NCBI GenBank assembly: GCA_013146195.2 | Contig: CM028380.1 | Location: 86,306,049-86,370,048, forward strand | Direction: 5' to 3' | Length of the DNA stretch: 64,000 nt | From: Codonopsis lanceolata | Taxonomy: Eukaryota; Streptophyta; Magnoliopsida; Asterales; Campanulaceae | Part shown: positions 45,837 to 55,659 of the stretch, piece after piece | Numbering within the stretch: the first letter of the stretch is position 1 | How the letters are laid out: each line of letters begins with the position of its first letter | Notes under the pieces: model-generated | Told to the model about the DNA's origin: nothing | Seen by the model: the letters and a program-made list of their open reading frames with translations, nothing else | The model's database searches: none | Made by a program: the position numbers and the translations under genes

Positions 45837-46370
45837 TTTAGATTATTTGATGGCTAAAATAATGTTTTTTTTTTTTTTGTTGGTGACTTCTGTTTTTTTG
45901 TTGTTGGTGACTTCATTTTTGAGAAGCGATACTATCTATGATATCTTTTTCATCCATATTAATGTTTTTTCCCTTATATTAGTTTTTTGATGTTATCATT
46001 TCTTTTACATAACTTGTTTGGTCAAACATATGAAGTGTAAATATAGTTACTTTTTGATATTTTGTGTATTTGAATATAATGTCTCTTTTTCTTTTTTTTC
46101 TTGTATATAGCACAACAATTACATCAATGTCCGTAAATTTAGGTGTAACATAACTATGGACATTACCGCGAGGAAGATATGGAGGATTTTATGGAAGAAA
46201 GATATGATGAACCTATGGAACCCTTAGGTAAAAGTTAATCTCTCTCGAATATGTACTATGCTTATGTCTTCCTTAAACTTCTTTCAAAACTTTATAGTTA
46301 CTTACTTCAATTGTGCATGCTTATATAGTTCCTTTGAATTGTTTTTGTTTTCTATTAATAGTTATTGGAA
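45837..46370 (+). other. downstream of the transposase, with a possible small exon
   Basis: Mostly T-rich. At about 46150-46235 a short frame reads YGHYREEDMEDFMEERYD and could be an exon of a second CACTA gene (tnpA-like). It is too short to be sure, and the gap follows. Confidence 0.3.
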
Positions 46371-46470
46371 NNNNNNNNNNNNNNNNNNNNNNNNNNNNNN
46401 NNNNNNNNNNNNNNNNNNNNNNNNNNNNNNNNNNNNNNNNNNNNNNNNNNNNNNNNNNNNNNNNNNNNNN
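46371..46470. other. assembly gap (100 N)
   Basis: Exactly 100 Ns. It lies between the CACTA downstream region and sequence that may still belong to it. Confidence 0.98.
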
Positions 46471-46740
46471 AGATCTTATTGATGGCCAAATCATTGAAAA
46501 GTCGCACCCATGATTGTCTTTAGTAAAAAGTAGAAAGTTACCTGAATACCTCAGATATACACCTCCAAAGACTCTTTCACCTTTGAATTGTTCTTCCTCA
46601 AATAAAATCTCCAAGAAACAACGCTCAACACAAATCAATTTTGGAACCCTTTGTTGTTTCTCTCGTACCACTAACAATTTTGCGGGCTAAAAGTGGGTTG
46701 ACTACTATCATTTACTTCCCTGAGAGGACCGTCCGAGGTA
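46471..46740. other. short segment right of the gap, unassigned
   Basis: No recognised gene. It ends in a GAGGACCGTCCGAGGTACG segment before A-rich sequence begins. It could be CACTA internal sequence. Confidence 0.3.
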
Positions 46741-48244
46741 CGTTTTAATCATTACATCTAAAAAATTGATTATTTTAAAAAATAACAAAGAAAAAAAAAG
46801 AAAAAGGGGGAGATTTCGCTTCTTAAAAAAGAAAAAAGGAGTCTTCAAAAAAAAAAAAAAAAGAGAGAAAGTTTTTTTTTCTATATGTTGCCTCTGCTTT
46901 CCCAAAACATGTAAAGACAGAAATTCCTCATTTATTTTCAATCGCCATCACCGTTGAGAAGTGCATCGCCATTCTTGATTCAAAAGAAAATCTAGCAAGT
47001 CCTACTTTGAGATGTCAAGGTCTACCACCACCAAAAAAGAGAAGAAAAAAAAAGCAAAAAACAAGAAAAGATAAAAAGAGAAAAAAAAAAGAAATGAGAA
47101 AAAAGAAGAAGGACCGATAGGAAGCCAAAAAGAAAAGAAAGTTGAAAACTGGGACACTAAGAAGGCGTAAAAGTCTGAAAGCCGAAGTCCGTAAAAGCCA
47201 AAAACTCAGTGGATCATACACAACAATTCGGGCTAAGGGCTTTCAAACCTGTGAGGTATTTTCTTAGCCCATATCCTTGCAAAGTATGCTCATTTGGTCT
47301 TCGTATTTTGAAAGCCCAACCGAAGTCTTCAAACCGAGCCTTCCAAAAGTATATTCAAGCCTCGATAAAATTTTACGCTTTCCTATATTAGCTTGTCGAG
47401 TCTTCTTCTTGATCTCTGAGCACCACATATCGTCGAAATATCTGTAAAAAAAAGATGAAGATGACGAGTCAACTCATGAAAAAACATGATAAATCTACAC
47501 GAGTTGATGATGAGTTATCAAGAAGATATGGACCCGAAAATTTTTAAGAGCACATGAAATCCAGAGCAGGCAAGTCATCTTGACCAGAATCACCTTCGAC
47601 CCATTGCGACTGAGCTATTAAACGGTACACTAGGGGCTTCCAACCATACACCCATCCTCTTCCAAATACCTGAACAAATCCATCAATTGCCAAAGCCTAA
47701 CCATCGCTAAAACCCAGCTTCTCAAAACTGGGGTTGCTCCATCCTTATATATATCCACCAAGAGTGACAATCTTCTTTTATCCCAAGAGAGAGAAGACGA
47801 GTATCTCTTCAAGCACTCTCCCAAATTGCTCCGAGAGGTCAAAAAAAAAAAGAAGAGAAGAAATTTCCCTCTCGCAACAAACAAAAAAAAAGGAGAAAGA
47901 AAAAAAAAAGAAAAAAAGAGAGAAGCCTCTCCTGAGCAATTTCTTCAAAATATTTCTCTCGCAACCAAAAGAAAAACATCAATCACTCTTGGACAACCCC
48001 ACGATCCGCAATCAAAGCCGAAAGCCGACCTCCCGATCATACCTACCATCAGGTCTAGAGACCAAATTCTCATCCAAACCCATGGCCCAAAATACCTTTG
48101 AGCAAGAGGCTGATCAGATCCTCAATCCTAAAGCTAAACCATCCTAAATGCTTGAACACTATGCCATAACCTAGTCACCACCTATAGCTCTGTTTCAATC
48201 GGATGAAACGTGATCTGGGTCCAGGACAGAACTCCTTGCTAAAG

Positions 48245-48480
48245 TCACATAAAATTATCAAAAGATAAATGTTAAGTAGGTTCCATAAAACCTATGATAC
48301 GCGGCGATAAACTCTGGATCATGACTCTTCTTTTTGTCCATTAGAGCCATCCACTTTCTGTGAGCATACTCATTCATGTCTCCCACAAAAGTCTTTCTCA
48401 ATCGAGTTTTTCTAGAGCTGTCTTCAGTTAATCTCTTCAGAAACTTGCCCGTCCCATCTTACAAAATTTGGTTGATTAAA
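48245..48480 (-). pseudogene. antisense coding remnant in Tat element 2
   Basis: One reverse-strand frame stays open for about 60 codons. It includes KFLKRLTEDSSRKTRL, GDMNEYAHRKWMALMDKKK and EFIAAYHRFYGTYL, with a protein-like composition. I do not recognise it. It lies antisense to the element, like the captured genes of elements 1 and 3, but is not visibly related to them. Confidence 0.35.
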
Positions 48481-48664
48481 TTCATCCTAGGACTTCTCTC
48501 GCCAAACTCATTGGATACACAAAGGCTCATCATCTCCAGAGGCAGCTGTCATTTCCATCTCTACTTGAAGGAGCGAAAAGATTACAAAAACCATGATCCC
48601 TCAAGAATAAGCAGCTCATCTTCGCATGCATCGAAGGATTGGCTTCCTATAAGGTAAAAGCTCG

Positions 48665-48694
48665 CTAGGTTGAAAACCCGAAAGGGCGGCCTAG
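48665..48694 (+). other. conserved Tat hairpin (CTAGGTTG/CGGCCTAG)
   Basis: CTAGGTTG at 48665-48672 pairs with CGGCCTAG at 48687-48694 (two G-T wobbles) around an AAAACCCGAAAGGG loop. Element 3 carries two versions with CTAGATTG/CAGTCTAG stems and nearly the same loop. Confidence 0.6.
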
Positions 48695-49253
48695 ACAAAA
48701 GTTAGAGTACAAAAAAAAGGGGGGGGGGAAAGAAAAGAAAAATGGTTCCTTCGAGGCATTGATTAGTAGGACTCACTAGTCCCGGTTGAATTCCTTTTTT
48801 TTGATGCACTAGTCAAAGGACTGAGAACTGACCCAACACATCATCCGCCTCCAGTTCAAATATCAACTCCTATACACATAACCCTCCAAGGCCAACAAAA
48901 AGTCACATCTCAAGCTCTTATATTGCATTTCCATCACCTTGACTTATCTTGTCTTAACATGTTTAAGAAACAGATGGTACACATACACATGCAAAAGTAT
49001 TTTTTTTTTAAAGGGAAAGGGAAAATTTCATTCGCATGCTTGCATCCTTTGCTTGCATCTTTCTATTACATCTTATCAGGTCTTTCACCGCATCGGCCTA
49101 TGAATGTTCTGTCAGCATCTCGCCAAGGATCACCTCCCAAAGATCCTCCATAGCATCATCAAAAGTTACAAAAAGTGAAATCCATATCCCCAGCAGATCA
49201 GTCGGCAAATGGGGCAGAAAAGCCAGAAAATCGGCAGCAGAGCAAAAGAAGAA

Positions 49254-49394
49254 ATTTCTAGCCAAGGCTGGAAATAACAGCAAGAAAAAAAAAAGAATTT
49301 TCCAGCTGAAGCCGGAAAATGTAATAGCAAGGAAGGAATTTCCAGCTAAGGCCGGAAATTGCGGCAGCAAAAGAAATTCCAGCAAAAGCTGGAA
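49254..49394 (+). repeat. four short dispersed hairpins with TTCCAGC/GCTGGAA-type stems
   Basis: Hairpins centred near 49265, 49308, 49348 and 49386. The last has a perfect 7-bp TTCCAGC/GCTGGAA stem with an AAAA loop. The second and third have ATTTTCC/GGAAAAT- and AATTTCC/GGAAATT-type stems. Loops differ while arms still pair. Confidence 0.6.
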
Positions 49395-49680
49395 CTGCGA
49401 CAAAAGAAAATCCCCAGCTGGTGCAGCAAGAACAACAAAGCAGTAGCAACGGTAGAAGTCGCAAATGCCAAGCCAAGGTAAGAAAAGGTAAGTATTTTAC
49501 CCCTTTTCTGTACATCAATAGCTATGTTGGAAAACTTTCTTTAAAGGGGCATACATCCCAGATCAGAAGGAAAGGTCTTGTCCTCCGAAGAAGGCAGCGT
49601 TCCTGAGGAGACCTCTCATGCATCACAACACTTGATAGACTACCTTACAGCACATACATCGCGGCATACCGTCTTTTAGT

Positions 49681-51290
49681 AATGCGATGGATATCGTATT
49701 CAGCGTTGCGATGCAATGGATATTGCATCCGTCTTTCAGTGTCAATGCGATGGATATCGCATTCAGCGTTGTGATGCAATGGATATTGCATCCGTCCTTC
49801 TGTATCAATGCGATGGATATCGTATTCAGCGTTGCGATGCAATGGGTATTACATATGTCTTTCCATGTCAATGCAATGGATATCGCATTCAGCATTGCGA
49901 TGCAATGGATATTGCATCTGTCTTTCAGTGTCAATGCAATGGATATCGCATTCAGCGTTGCGATGCAATGGATATTGCATCCGTCCTTCCGTATCAATGC
50001 GATGGATATCGCATTCAGCGTTTCGATGCAATGGATATTGCATCCGTCTTTCCATGTCAATGCGATGGATATCGCATTCGCCAAGGCGATGCAATGGATA
50101 TTGCATCCGCTCTTTCGATGTTAATGCGATGGATATCGCATTCAGCGTTGCGATGCAATGGATATTGCATCCGTCCTTCCATATCAATGCGATGGATATC
50201 ACATTCAGCGTTGCGATGCAATGGATATTGCATCCGTCTTTCCATGTCAATGCGATGGATATCGCATTCGCCGGCGATGCAATGGATATTGCATCCGTCT
50301 TTCGATGTCATGCGATGGATATCGCATTCGAGTTGCGATGCAATGGATATTGCATCCGCTCCTTCCGTATCAATGCGATGGATATCGCATTCGGATGCGA
50401 TGCAATGGATATTGCATCCGTTTTTCGTGTCAATGCGATGGATATCGCATTCGATGCGATGCAATGGATATTGCATCCGCTCTTTCGCAGTTAATGCGAT
50501 GGATATCGCATTCGGCGTGCGATGCAATGGATATTGCATCCGGCCTTCCGTATCAATGCGATGGATATCGCATTCAGCGTTGCGATGCAATGGATATTGC
50601 ATCCGTCCTTCCGTATCAATGCGATGGATATCGCATTCAGCGTTGCGATGCAATGGATATTGCATCCGTCCTTCCGTATCAATGCGATGGATATCGCATT
50701 CAGCGTTGCGATGCAATAGATATTGCATCCGTCTTTCAGTGTCAATGCGATGGATATCACATCTGGAGTTGTGATGCAATGGATATTGCATTTGTCTTTC
50801 CATGTTGATGCGATGGATATCGCATCTAGTGTTGCGATGCAATGGATATTGCATCTGCGTTCCGTATTAATGCACTGGATATTGCATTATGTTTTGTGTT
50901 GACGCAATGGATATTGCGTTTAGTGTCGTGATGCAATGGATAAGGCATCCGTTTTCTATGTTAATGCAATGGATATTGCATTATGTTTGTGTTTTTCGTG
51001 TCGCAATGGATATTGCATCCGTTTTGTGTTAATGCAATGGATATTGCATTAAGTTTTGTGTCGCATGCAATGGATATTGCATCCATTTTGTGTTGCATTA
51101 AGTTTTGTGTCGACGCAATGGATATTGCTTTTTGTGTTCCGATGCAATGGATATTGCATCTGTTTTCTGCAATGGATATTGCATTCAGTTTTGTGTCAAC
51201 GCAATTGATATTGCGTTTAGTGTTGCGATGCAATGGGTTTTGCATTTTGATATGCGCTATTTTCACTAGGTTGTAATGGATATTACAACT
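49681..51290 (+). repeat. tandem array of paired GGAT-loop hairpins (63-bp period)
   Basis: Each ~63-bp unit carries hairpin A (AATGCGAT-GGAT-ATCGCATT) and, nine bases on, hairpin B (GATGCAAT-GGAT-ATTGCATC), then a CGTCTTTCxGTGTC-like spacer. I count 19 B hairpins between 49710 and 50855. The period is exactly 63 up to about 50250 and slightly shorter after. From 50860 to 51290, about a dozen looser hairpins show other stems (GACGCAAT/ATTGCGTT, GTTGTAAT/ATTACAAC), mostly keeping GGAT in the loop. 63 is a multiple of three, so long frames appear on both strands; they are not evidence of a protein. Confidence 0.9.
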
Positions 51291-51343
51291 ATCTTCCCAA
51301 GATAACACTTATGTGCATTACAACACTTGATCCCCAAGAAGGT

Positions 51344-51387
51344 GAACTACGTACGCTTGGTGCGATTCCTTGGATAAGGATACGTAG
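51344..51387 (+). other. Tat 3' structured block, copy 1
   Basis: CTACGT (51347-51352) pairs with ACGTAG (51382-51387). Within it TCCTT/AAGGA (51367-51371/51376-51380) closes a GGAT loop. It is preceded by GAA and lies just after the hairpin array. Confidence 0.6.
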
Positions 51388-51977
51388 GGCGACTATTTCG
51401 GAGACACGACCATCACAACAAAAATAAAATCAAAAAAAAACACAAAAAAACAAAAAAAAGATGAATATTTCAAAAATACAAAAAAGATGAATATTTCAAA
51501 AATACAAAAAAAAAAAGATGAATATTTCAAAAATACAAAAAACAAGGAATATTTGAAAGAAAAAAAACAGAGAGAGCGAGAAAAAAAAGGAAGGAAAAAG
51601 AATGTTTTCCACCTCACAATTTTCGAAAATACTTGAAGAATGTTTGCTTTGCCGTGCTCGACGACGGATCTTTATCGGTCGAGTGCAGTTTTCTGGATAT
51701 TTGAAAGTTTTCTGGTTATGTTTGGAAACAAGGCAGCGACCAGCCAGACACAACTTTGAAAATTCTTCTTAACATGTTTCAACCACAAGGTATTGACCGG
51801 TTGAAATGTGGTTGCAGAAAAACATTCAAATCTTCATACCGTATTCGACAGCTGTTCTCGACTGTTGGATACGACTTTTTCGAAAAACACAAAAATCTTT
51901 TTCCTGTTGTGTTCTCGATCGGGCTTGACCCGAAGAACATGACATCCTCACTTGGTTGTAGTTTAGGTTTTTGGCCT
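51388..51977. other. A-rich spacer in Tat element 2
   Basis: No gene. It contains four near-copies of GATGAATATTTCAAAAATAC (51459-51540) and A-rich tracts. Confidence 0.5.
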
Positions 51978-52019
51978 GAACTACGTTTGGTCTGATTTCC
52001 TTTAATAGGGAATACGTAG
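51978..52019 (+). other. Tat 3' structured block, copy 2
   Basis: GAACTACGT opens the block. CTACGT (51981-51986) pairs with ACGTAG (52014-52019), and ATTTCCT (51995-52001) pairs with AGGGAAT (52007-52013) around TTAAT. The outer stem is the same as at 51347; the inner stem sequence differs. Confidence 0.6.
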
Positions 52020-52215
52020 GCAGCCTACATTAGTAGGTCCGACCATCAGAGCACTTTAAATTCATATCTGCTTAAAAACTACGATAACCTTTTATAACTG
52101 ACTCAAAATGTCTAGGTTATGGAGTTTAAATAGCATGATAAACTGTGCATTATAACTGCTACCAATTGCATTCTCCCGTTTTTAAATGAACGAAATTTGA
52201 GAGTCTATTGTTTAT

Positions 52216-52277
52216 CAACGATGTTCGTCTACTCAGTAAGCCTTGCGTTACCCGTAGATTCCATCGTTGAGGGGCTC
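52216..52277 (+). other. hairpin and polypurine tract before the shared LTR
   Basis: CAACGATG (52216-52223) pairs with CATCGTTG (52262-52269), followed at once by the purine run GAGGGG and the LTR. The outer stem is identical to 28851-28904. The inner sequence is different but still has a short TCTAC/GTAGA pairing. Confidence 0.6.
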
Positions 52278-53541
52278 TGTAGACACCCCAATTTCGTATG
52301 AAGAACTGTCAAAACTTAACAAATGTCAAGTTACAGGAGTTAAAAATGCGAAAGGCAAAGCAGATGCAGAAGCTGCGAGGGTGAAAGTGCGAAAAAGCAA
52401 ACTTGAATAGTACCAATGGTGCCGCAGCAAGGGCCTTGGTGCCACCACATCATCCTAGTGGTGCCGCACCAAGGAGAGTCTTGGCCGCACCATGAAGTTT
52501 CCTGTTGCTTGTCTCAGAGAACAAATTGTACAAGTCTTGAAGCTTGGAGTACAACTGGCTGAAGGTGCTTGAAGAAATCCGGAAATGCCAGCCAAGTCCC
52601 GGCTTCTCAACTATAAATATGAGGCCCCGGCTCCTCATTTCAGTTGTTCAGTTTCGCGATAAAAATCGCAACGAAGTTCTGCCTCTCCGTTCCTTCGATA
52701 ATATTAGTACGAGAGGTGCATGATAGGTGAGTGGAAGCCCCTAAAGTCTCCAAACCCCGTCCAAACTCCGCCAAAATAAAAACCCATAGGTTATAAGTGA
52801 TCCCTAGCCTAGTTGTTAGGTATCCACCTCACTTCCCCGACCAAAATATCCCAAAGTAAGCAGTTACTCTGCCCGAGTAACGAGCTGAAAAACCAAAAAA
52901 CTAAGCCGTTATTCCGCCCAACCAAAAAGGCCAAAACCTACCAAAATAAGCTGTCACTCTTCCCGAGTTGACAAGCCCAAAGTCTCATAAACAAGCAGTC
53001 ACTCTGCCCAAATCAAAACAACAACCACACAACAAACAACAAAAGACTCTTTCTCCTTGAAGGACAGAGCGAGCACACCATCGCTCTAAAAGGTAAAGCC
53101 TTTAAGGGCGTTATTTATTTTATTTATTTACTTTTCCGTCTTTTTTATTATTTTTAAAGTCGTTATTGAAATCCGACACAATGTAGCCAATATAAGCCGT
53201 TGTGGTGCCCGGATTAGAATAGGAAATATTATGTAAAAGAGCCGTTATAATGGCCAAATATTCTTAAATATGTCTGTAATTATTGTAAGGAAATGGCTAC
53301 GAGTCCGTAAATACTGTAGCCATGGATGTATTTATTTTAATTTCCTGTCTTTTAATACTTTATTTATTTGCTAAATAAATATAACAATAAGCATACTTCA
53401 GCCAAAAACCACTTTTTAGACCGAAAGGGCGAGTTGGGTGCCTAGCACCTTCCCAACTCGTAACTTAGCCTCCGAACCCATTTTTTTTTCTCTGGTTTAT
53501 TTTTCTTTTCTTTGGTTTTGCTTTATTTGCCTTAAAATAAA
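52278..53541 (+). repeat. Tat LTR shared by elements 2 and 3
   Basis: Begins TGTAGACACCCCAATTTCG after a polypurine tract (3' LTR of element 2). It ends just before TGGCGACTCT (primer site of element 3). A TATAAAT box lies at 52612-52618. GC-rich direct repeats GGTGCCGC/GTGCCGCACCAAGG sit upstream (52410-52490). The AAAGGGCGAGTTGGGTGCC motif near 53423 is frequent at the end of Tat LTRs. The last base is uncertain, since it does not read CA. Confidence 0.65.
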
Positions 53542-53543
53542 GA

Positions 53544-53553
53544 TGGCGACTCT
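53544..53553 (+). promoter_or_regulatory. primer binding site of Tat element 3
   Basis: TGGCGACTCT right after the LTR resembles the TGGCGACTC primer site (Arg tRNA type) reported for Ogre/Tat elements. Confidence 0.55.
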
Positions 53554-53585
53554 AAAACTTTCGGATCGGTGGGGCCTCTCGTAAC

Positions 53586-54010
53586 ATTCCTTCTTTGCAC
53601 TTTCCGTTCTCCCTAAAAAGGGAGAAATTGGAATGGAAGGGTAATGTATTCCCATATCCTGGTATCCCCTAAAAAAGGGATAACTTGATGCGGGAAACCC
53701 AAAGCTCCCATAGTGATCTGAACGGGCCATAAGGATATTTTTTTTTAAAATCCATAGTGGGGGCGTCGCAATATCCTTTTTTGCACTTTTCCATTTCCCC
53801 CTAAAAAAGGGAAAATGGGAATGAAAGGGTAATGCATTCCCATATCCTGGTATCCCCTAAAAAAGTGATAACTTGATGCGGGAAACCATAAGTTCCCATA
53901 TTGGATATAAAATCCACTAATGGCAACCGAGGCACATTCAAACGTGCTAACATAGACAACACTCCTCTCGCACTTTTGATTTCGTCTTCCCCTAAACAAG
54001 GGAGGGTGGA
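53586..54010 (+). repeat. leader with duplicated hairpin module
   Basis: A ~125-bp module at about 53586-53712 is repeated at about 53770-53900, and a partial third copy follows at 53960-54010. Hairpins with CCCTAAA...GGG cores lie at 53607-53626 (TTCTCCCT/AGGGAGAA), 53663-53682 (TATCCC/GGGATA), 53791-53818, 53851-53870 and 53986-54004. It lies between primer site and pol, where packaging and dimerisation signals sit in retroelements. Confidence 0.65.
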
Positions 54011-54141
54011 ACGAGAGCATTGGTGTCACTGCATCCGCACGTACGCGCACCCCTATCCAAGGGCGTGCGGGGCGCAGGTCGCACCCCGGGAACCTCACAC
54101 ACTCTGGCAAAGACAAAGAAACAGACAATGGGGCTAAAAGT

Positions 54142-55275
54142 ATGAAGGATACCCTGTTAGCTCAGACGAAGAAAACCCAAGCAAACATATCCATCTGGGG
54201 CTTGCTATGTGCTTCCAAAACTCATCGTGACACACTGGCCAAATCCCTAAGTCAGGCAGTCATCCTTATTGAAACCTCCCCAAATGAGCTCACCCAAATG
54301 ATCGAAAACATACACTTTGGAAATGTGATTATGTTCACTGATCTAGATCTGCCAAGAGAAGGAACCAACCACATCGATGCTCTCCATATCACTGTGGGGG
54401 TCATGGAAAAAAGGGTTCCTCGAGTCCTAATAGACAACGGCTCATCTTTTAATGTATGTCCCACCAGCACGCTAACTAAATTGGGGACAAAGATATCAGA
54501 ACTGACTCCTTCATCACAGACAGTAAGGGCATACGAAAACACTAGTCGATGTGTCCTAGGGGTGGTAACTCTGATGATGACTATTGGGCCACTAACTATG
54601 CCAGTTGAGTTCCAAGTCCTAGACATTCCTGCTACTTTCAGTCTATTGCTGGGACGTCCTTGGATCCATGGGGTGAAAATGGTAGCCTCCTCACTGCATC
54701 AGCATGTCAAGTTTATCCACGATGATCACATAGTAATCATACTTGCCGATAAGATCGTGGAAAACAAAGAAAACGGGGACATCCCAATCCTCGAAATAGA
54801 GCATGATGACACGGGTATCTTCCTCAGTGGTTTTGAAGTTATCCCTCAAGCGAGATTCAATGCCATTGAATATGGGCGAGAAACTAACATTACTGGAAAG
54901 AAAACCACAGTCTTCGGAGATATGGTCCCATTAAACATGCTTCAAAAAATAAATTACATGCCTGGTCTGGGTCTTAGTAGAAATCAGCAGAGGCTTATGA
55001 ATCTAGTCCAAGATGAATTTAAAGAATGTATCCCTCCATTTTGTCTAGGATATAAACCTACGCCAGCTGAGTTAGATGTAGTCATGAGGCAGAAACGTGA
55101 GAAAAGTAAGGCAAAACGAGAAAAGCGTCGACTAAATGGCAAAACACTAAATGGATATTTTATAAGGAATGGGAGAAACAAATTCCTATCTCATGTTCCC
55201 CGAACCCTGGATAGACCAAAATGGGAAGAGACGCCCTGGTTGGGAAATCTTCGAAGACATCAGTCTCGCCATTAA
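54142..55275 (+). pseudogene. pol: Tat gag-pol: protease region
   Basis: The frame opens after a gag deletion, so the first ATG at 54142 is not the native start. An aspartic protease site reads VLIDNGSSFNVCP (about residues 93-105 of the frame). The D-N-G-S form is usual in Tat elements. LLLGRPWIHG follows, a typical post-protease block. Further on, GLGLSRNQQ is a G-patch-like segment and a KREKSKAKREKRR basic cluster lies near the end. Downstream, at 55281-55629 in other frames, is a linker with NPLQNWYTT and IPSLSFSLTDW. Gag itself is absent, so the element depends on others for particles. Confidence 0.78.
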
Positions 55276-55659
55276 TGAAATGGAATATGTTACCCTGGAG
55301 CCTCACAGCCCTGCATATAAAAATGTAACAGTCGAAATACCTGGATTATAAATCAAGATGACTATGCCCTGTCCTTGTTGGGTGATGACTTCACGGGAGA
55401 TAGTTTCCTGGGAATGATTGACGGAGGGACTAGCTATGAAAAGCTCCCGGCTGAATTTGAGTCCATTGCTGATAACCCCCTGCAGAATTGGTATACCACT
55501 GCTGGCCCTTTCCTAACGATCGTAGACCTGGTGGACCGTTTTGGATATACCATTCCCTCTCTTTCCTTTAGCCTTACGGACTGGTCATCAACTGGCCCGC
55601 TCCCTAAAATTAAGAACCTCAAACCCTAGGGCCTCAATAATGTAACCAACCCTGTACAG

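Larger units (their letters stand above)
30760..46740 (+). mobile_element. CACTA (En/Spm) DNA transposon with nested insertions
   Basis: The left terminus CACTACAACAAAATG is at 30760, inside gypsy gag. Subterminal repeats follow to about 31260, and a Tnp2-type transposase gene in the same orientation lies at 42246-45836. Between them are a solo LTR (33125-36886) and a short-LTR copia derivative (37792-40600). No matching right terminus (ending TAGTG) is seen, so the right end is lost, lies in the gap, or is degraded. The terminus and the transposase are assigned to one element because of orientation and order; this is an inference. Confidence 0.6.
46741..53541 (+). mobile_element. Ty3/gypsy Tat-lineage element 2, 3' internal region and terminal LTR
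   Basis: No pol is left. Markers of a Tat 3' region are the CTAGGTTG hairpin at 48665-48694 (also found directly after the pol stop of element 3), a large tandem hairpin array (49681-51290), two GAACTACGT...ACGTAG blocks, the CAACGATG hairpin, the polypurine tract and the LTR at 52278. The left boundary is unclear. 46750-48150 is A-rich with several AAG/GAAA tracts. The LTR also precedes a primer site and the pol of element 3, so it is shared. Confidence 0.58.

Noticed and set aside
49687..50854. Long open frames on both strands through the hairpin array (up to ~350 codons)
   Set aside because: The 63-bp period is a multiple of three, so stop-free frames repeat automatically. Peptides are monotonous repeats in several frames at once with no domain. 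I treat the region as a non-coding array.
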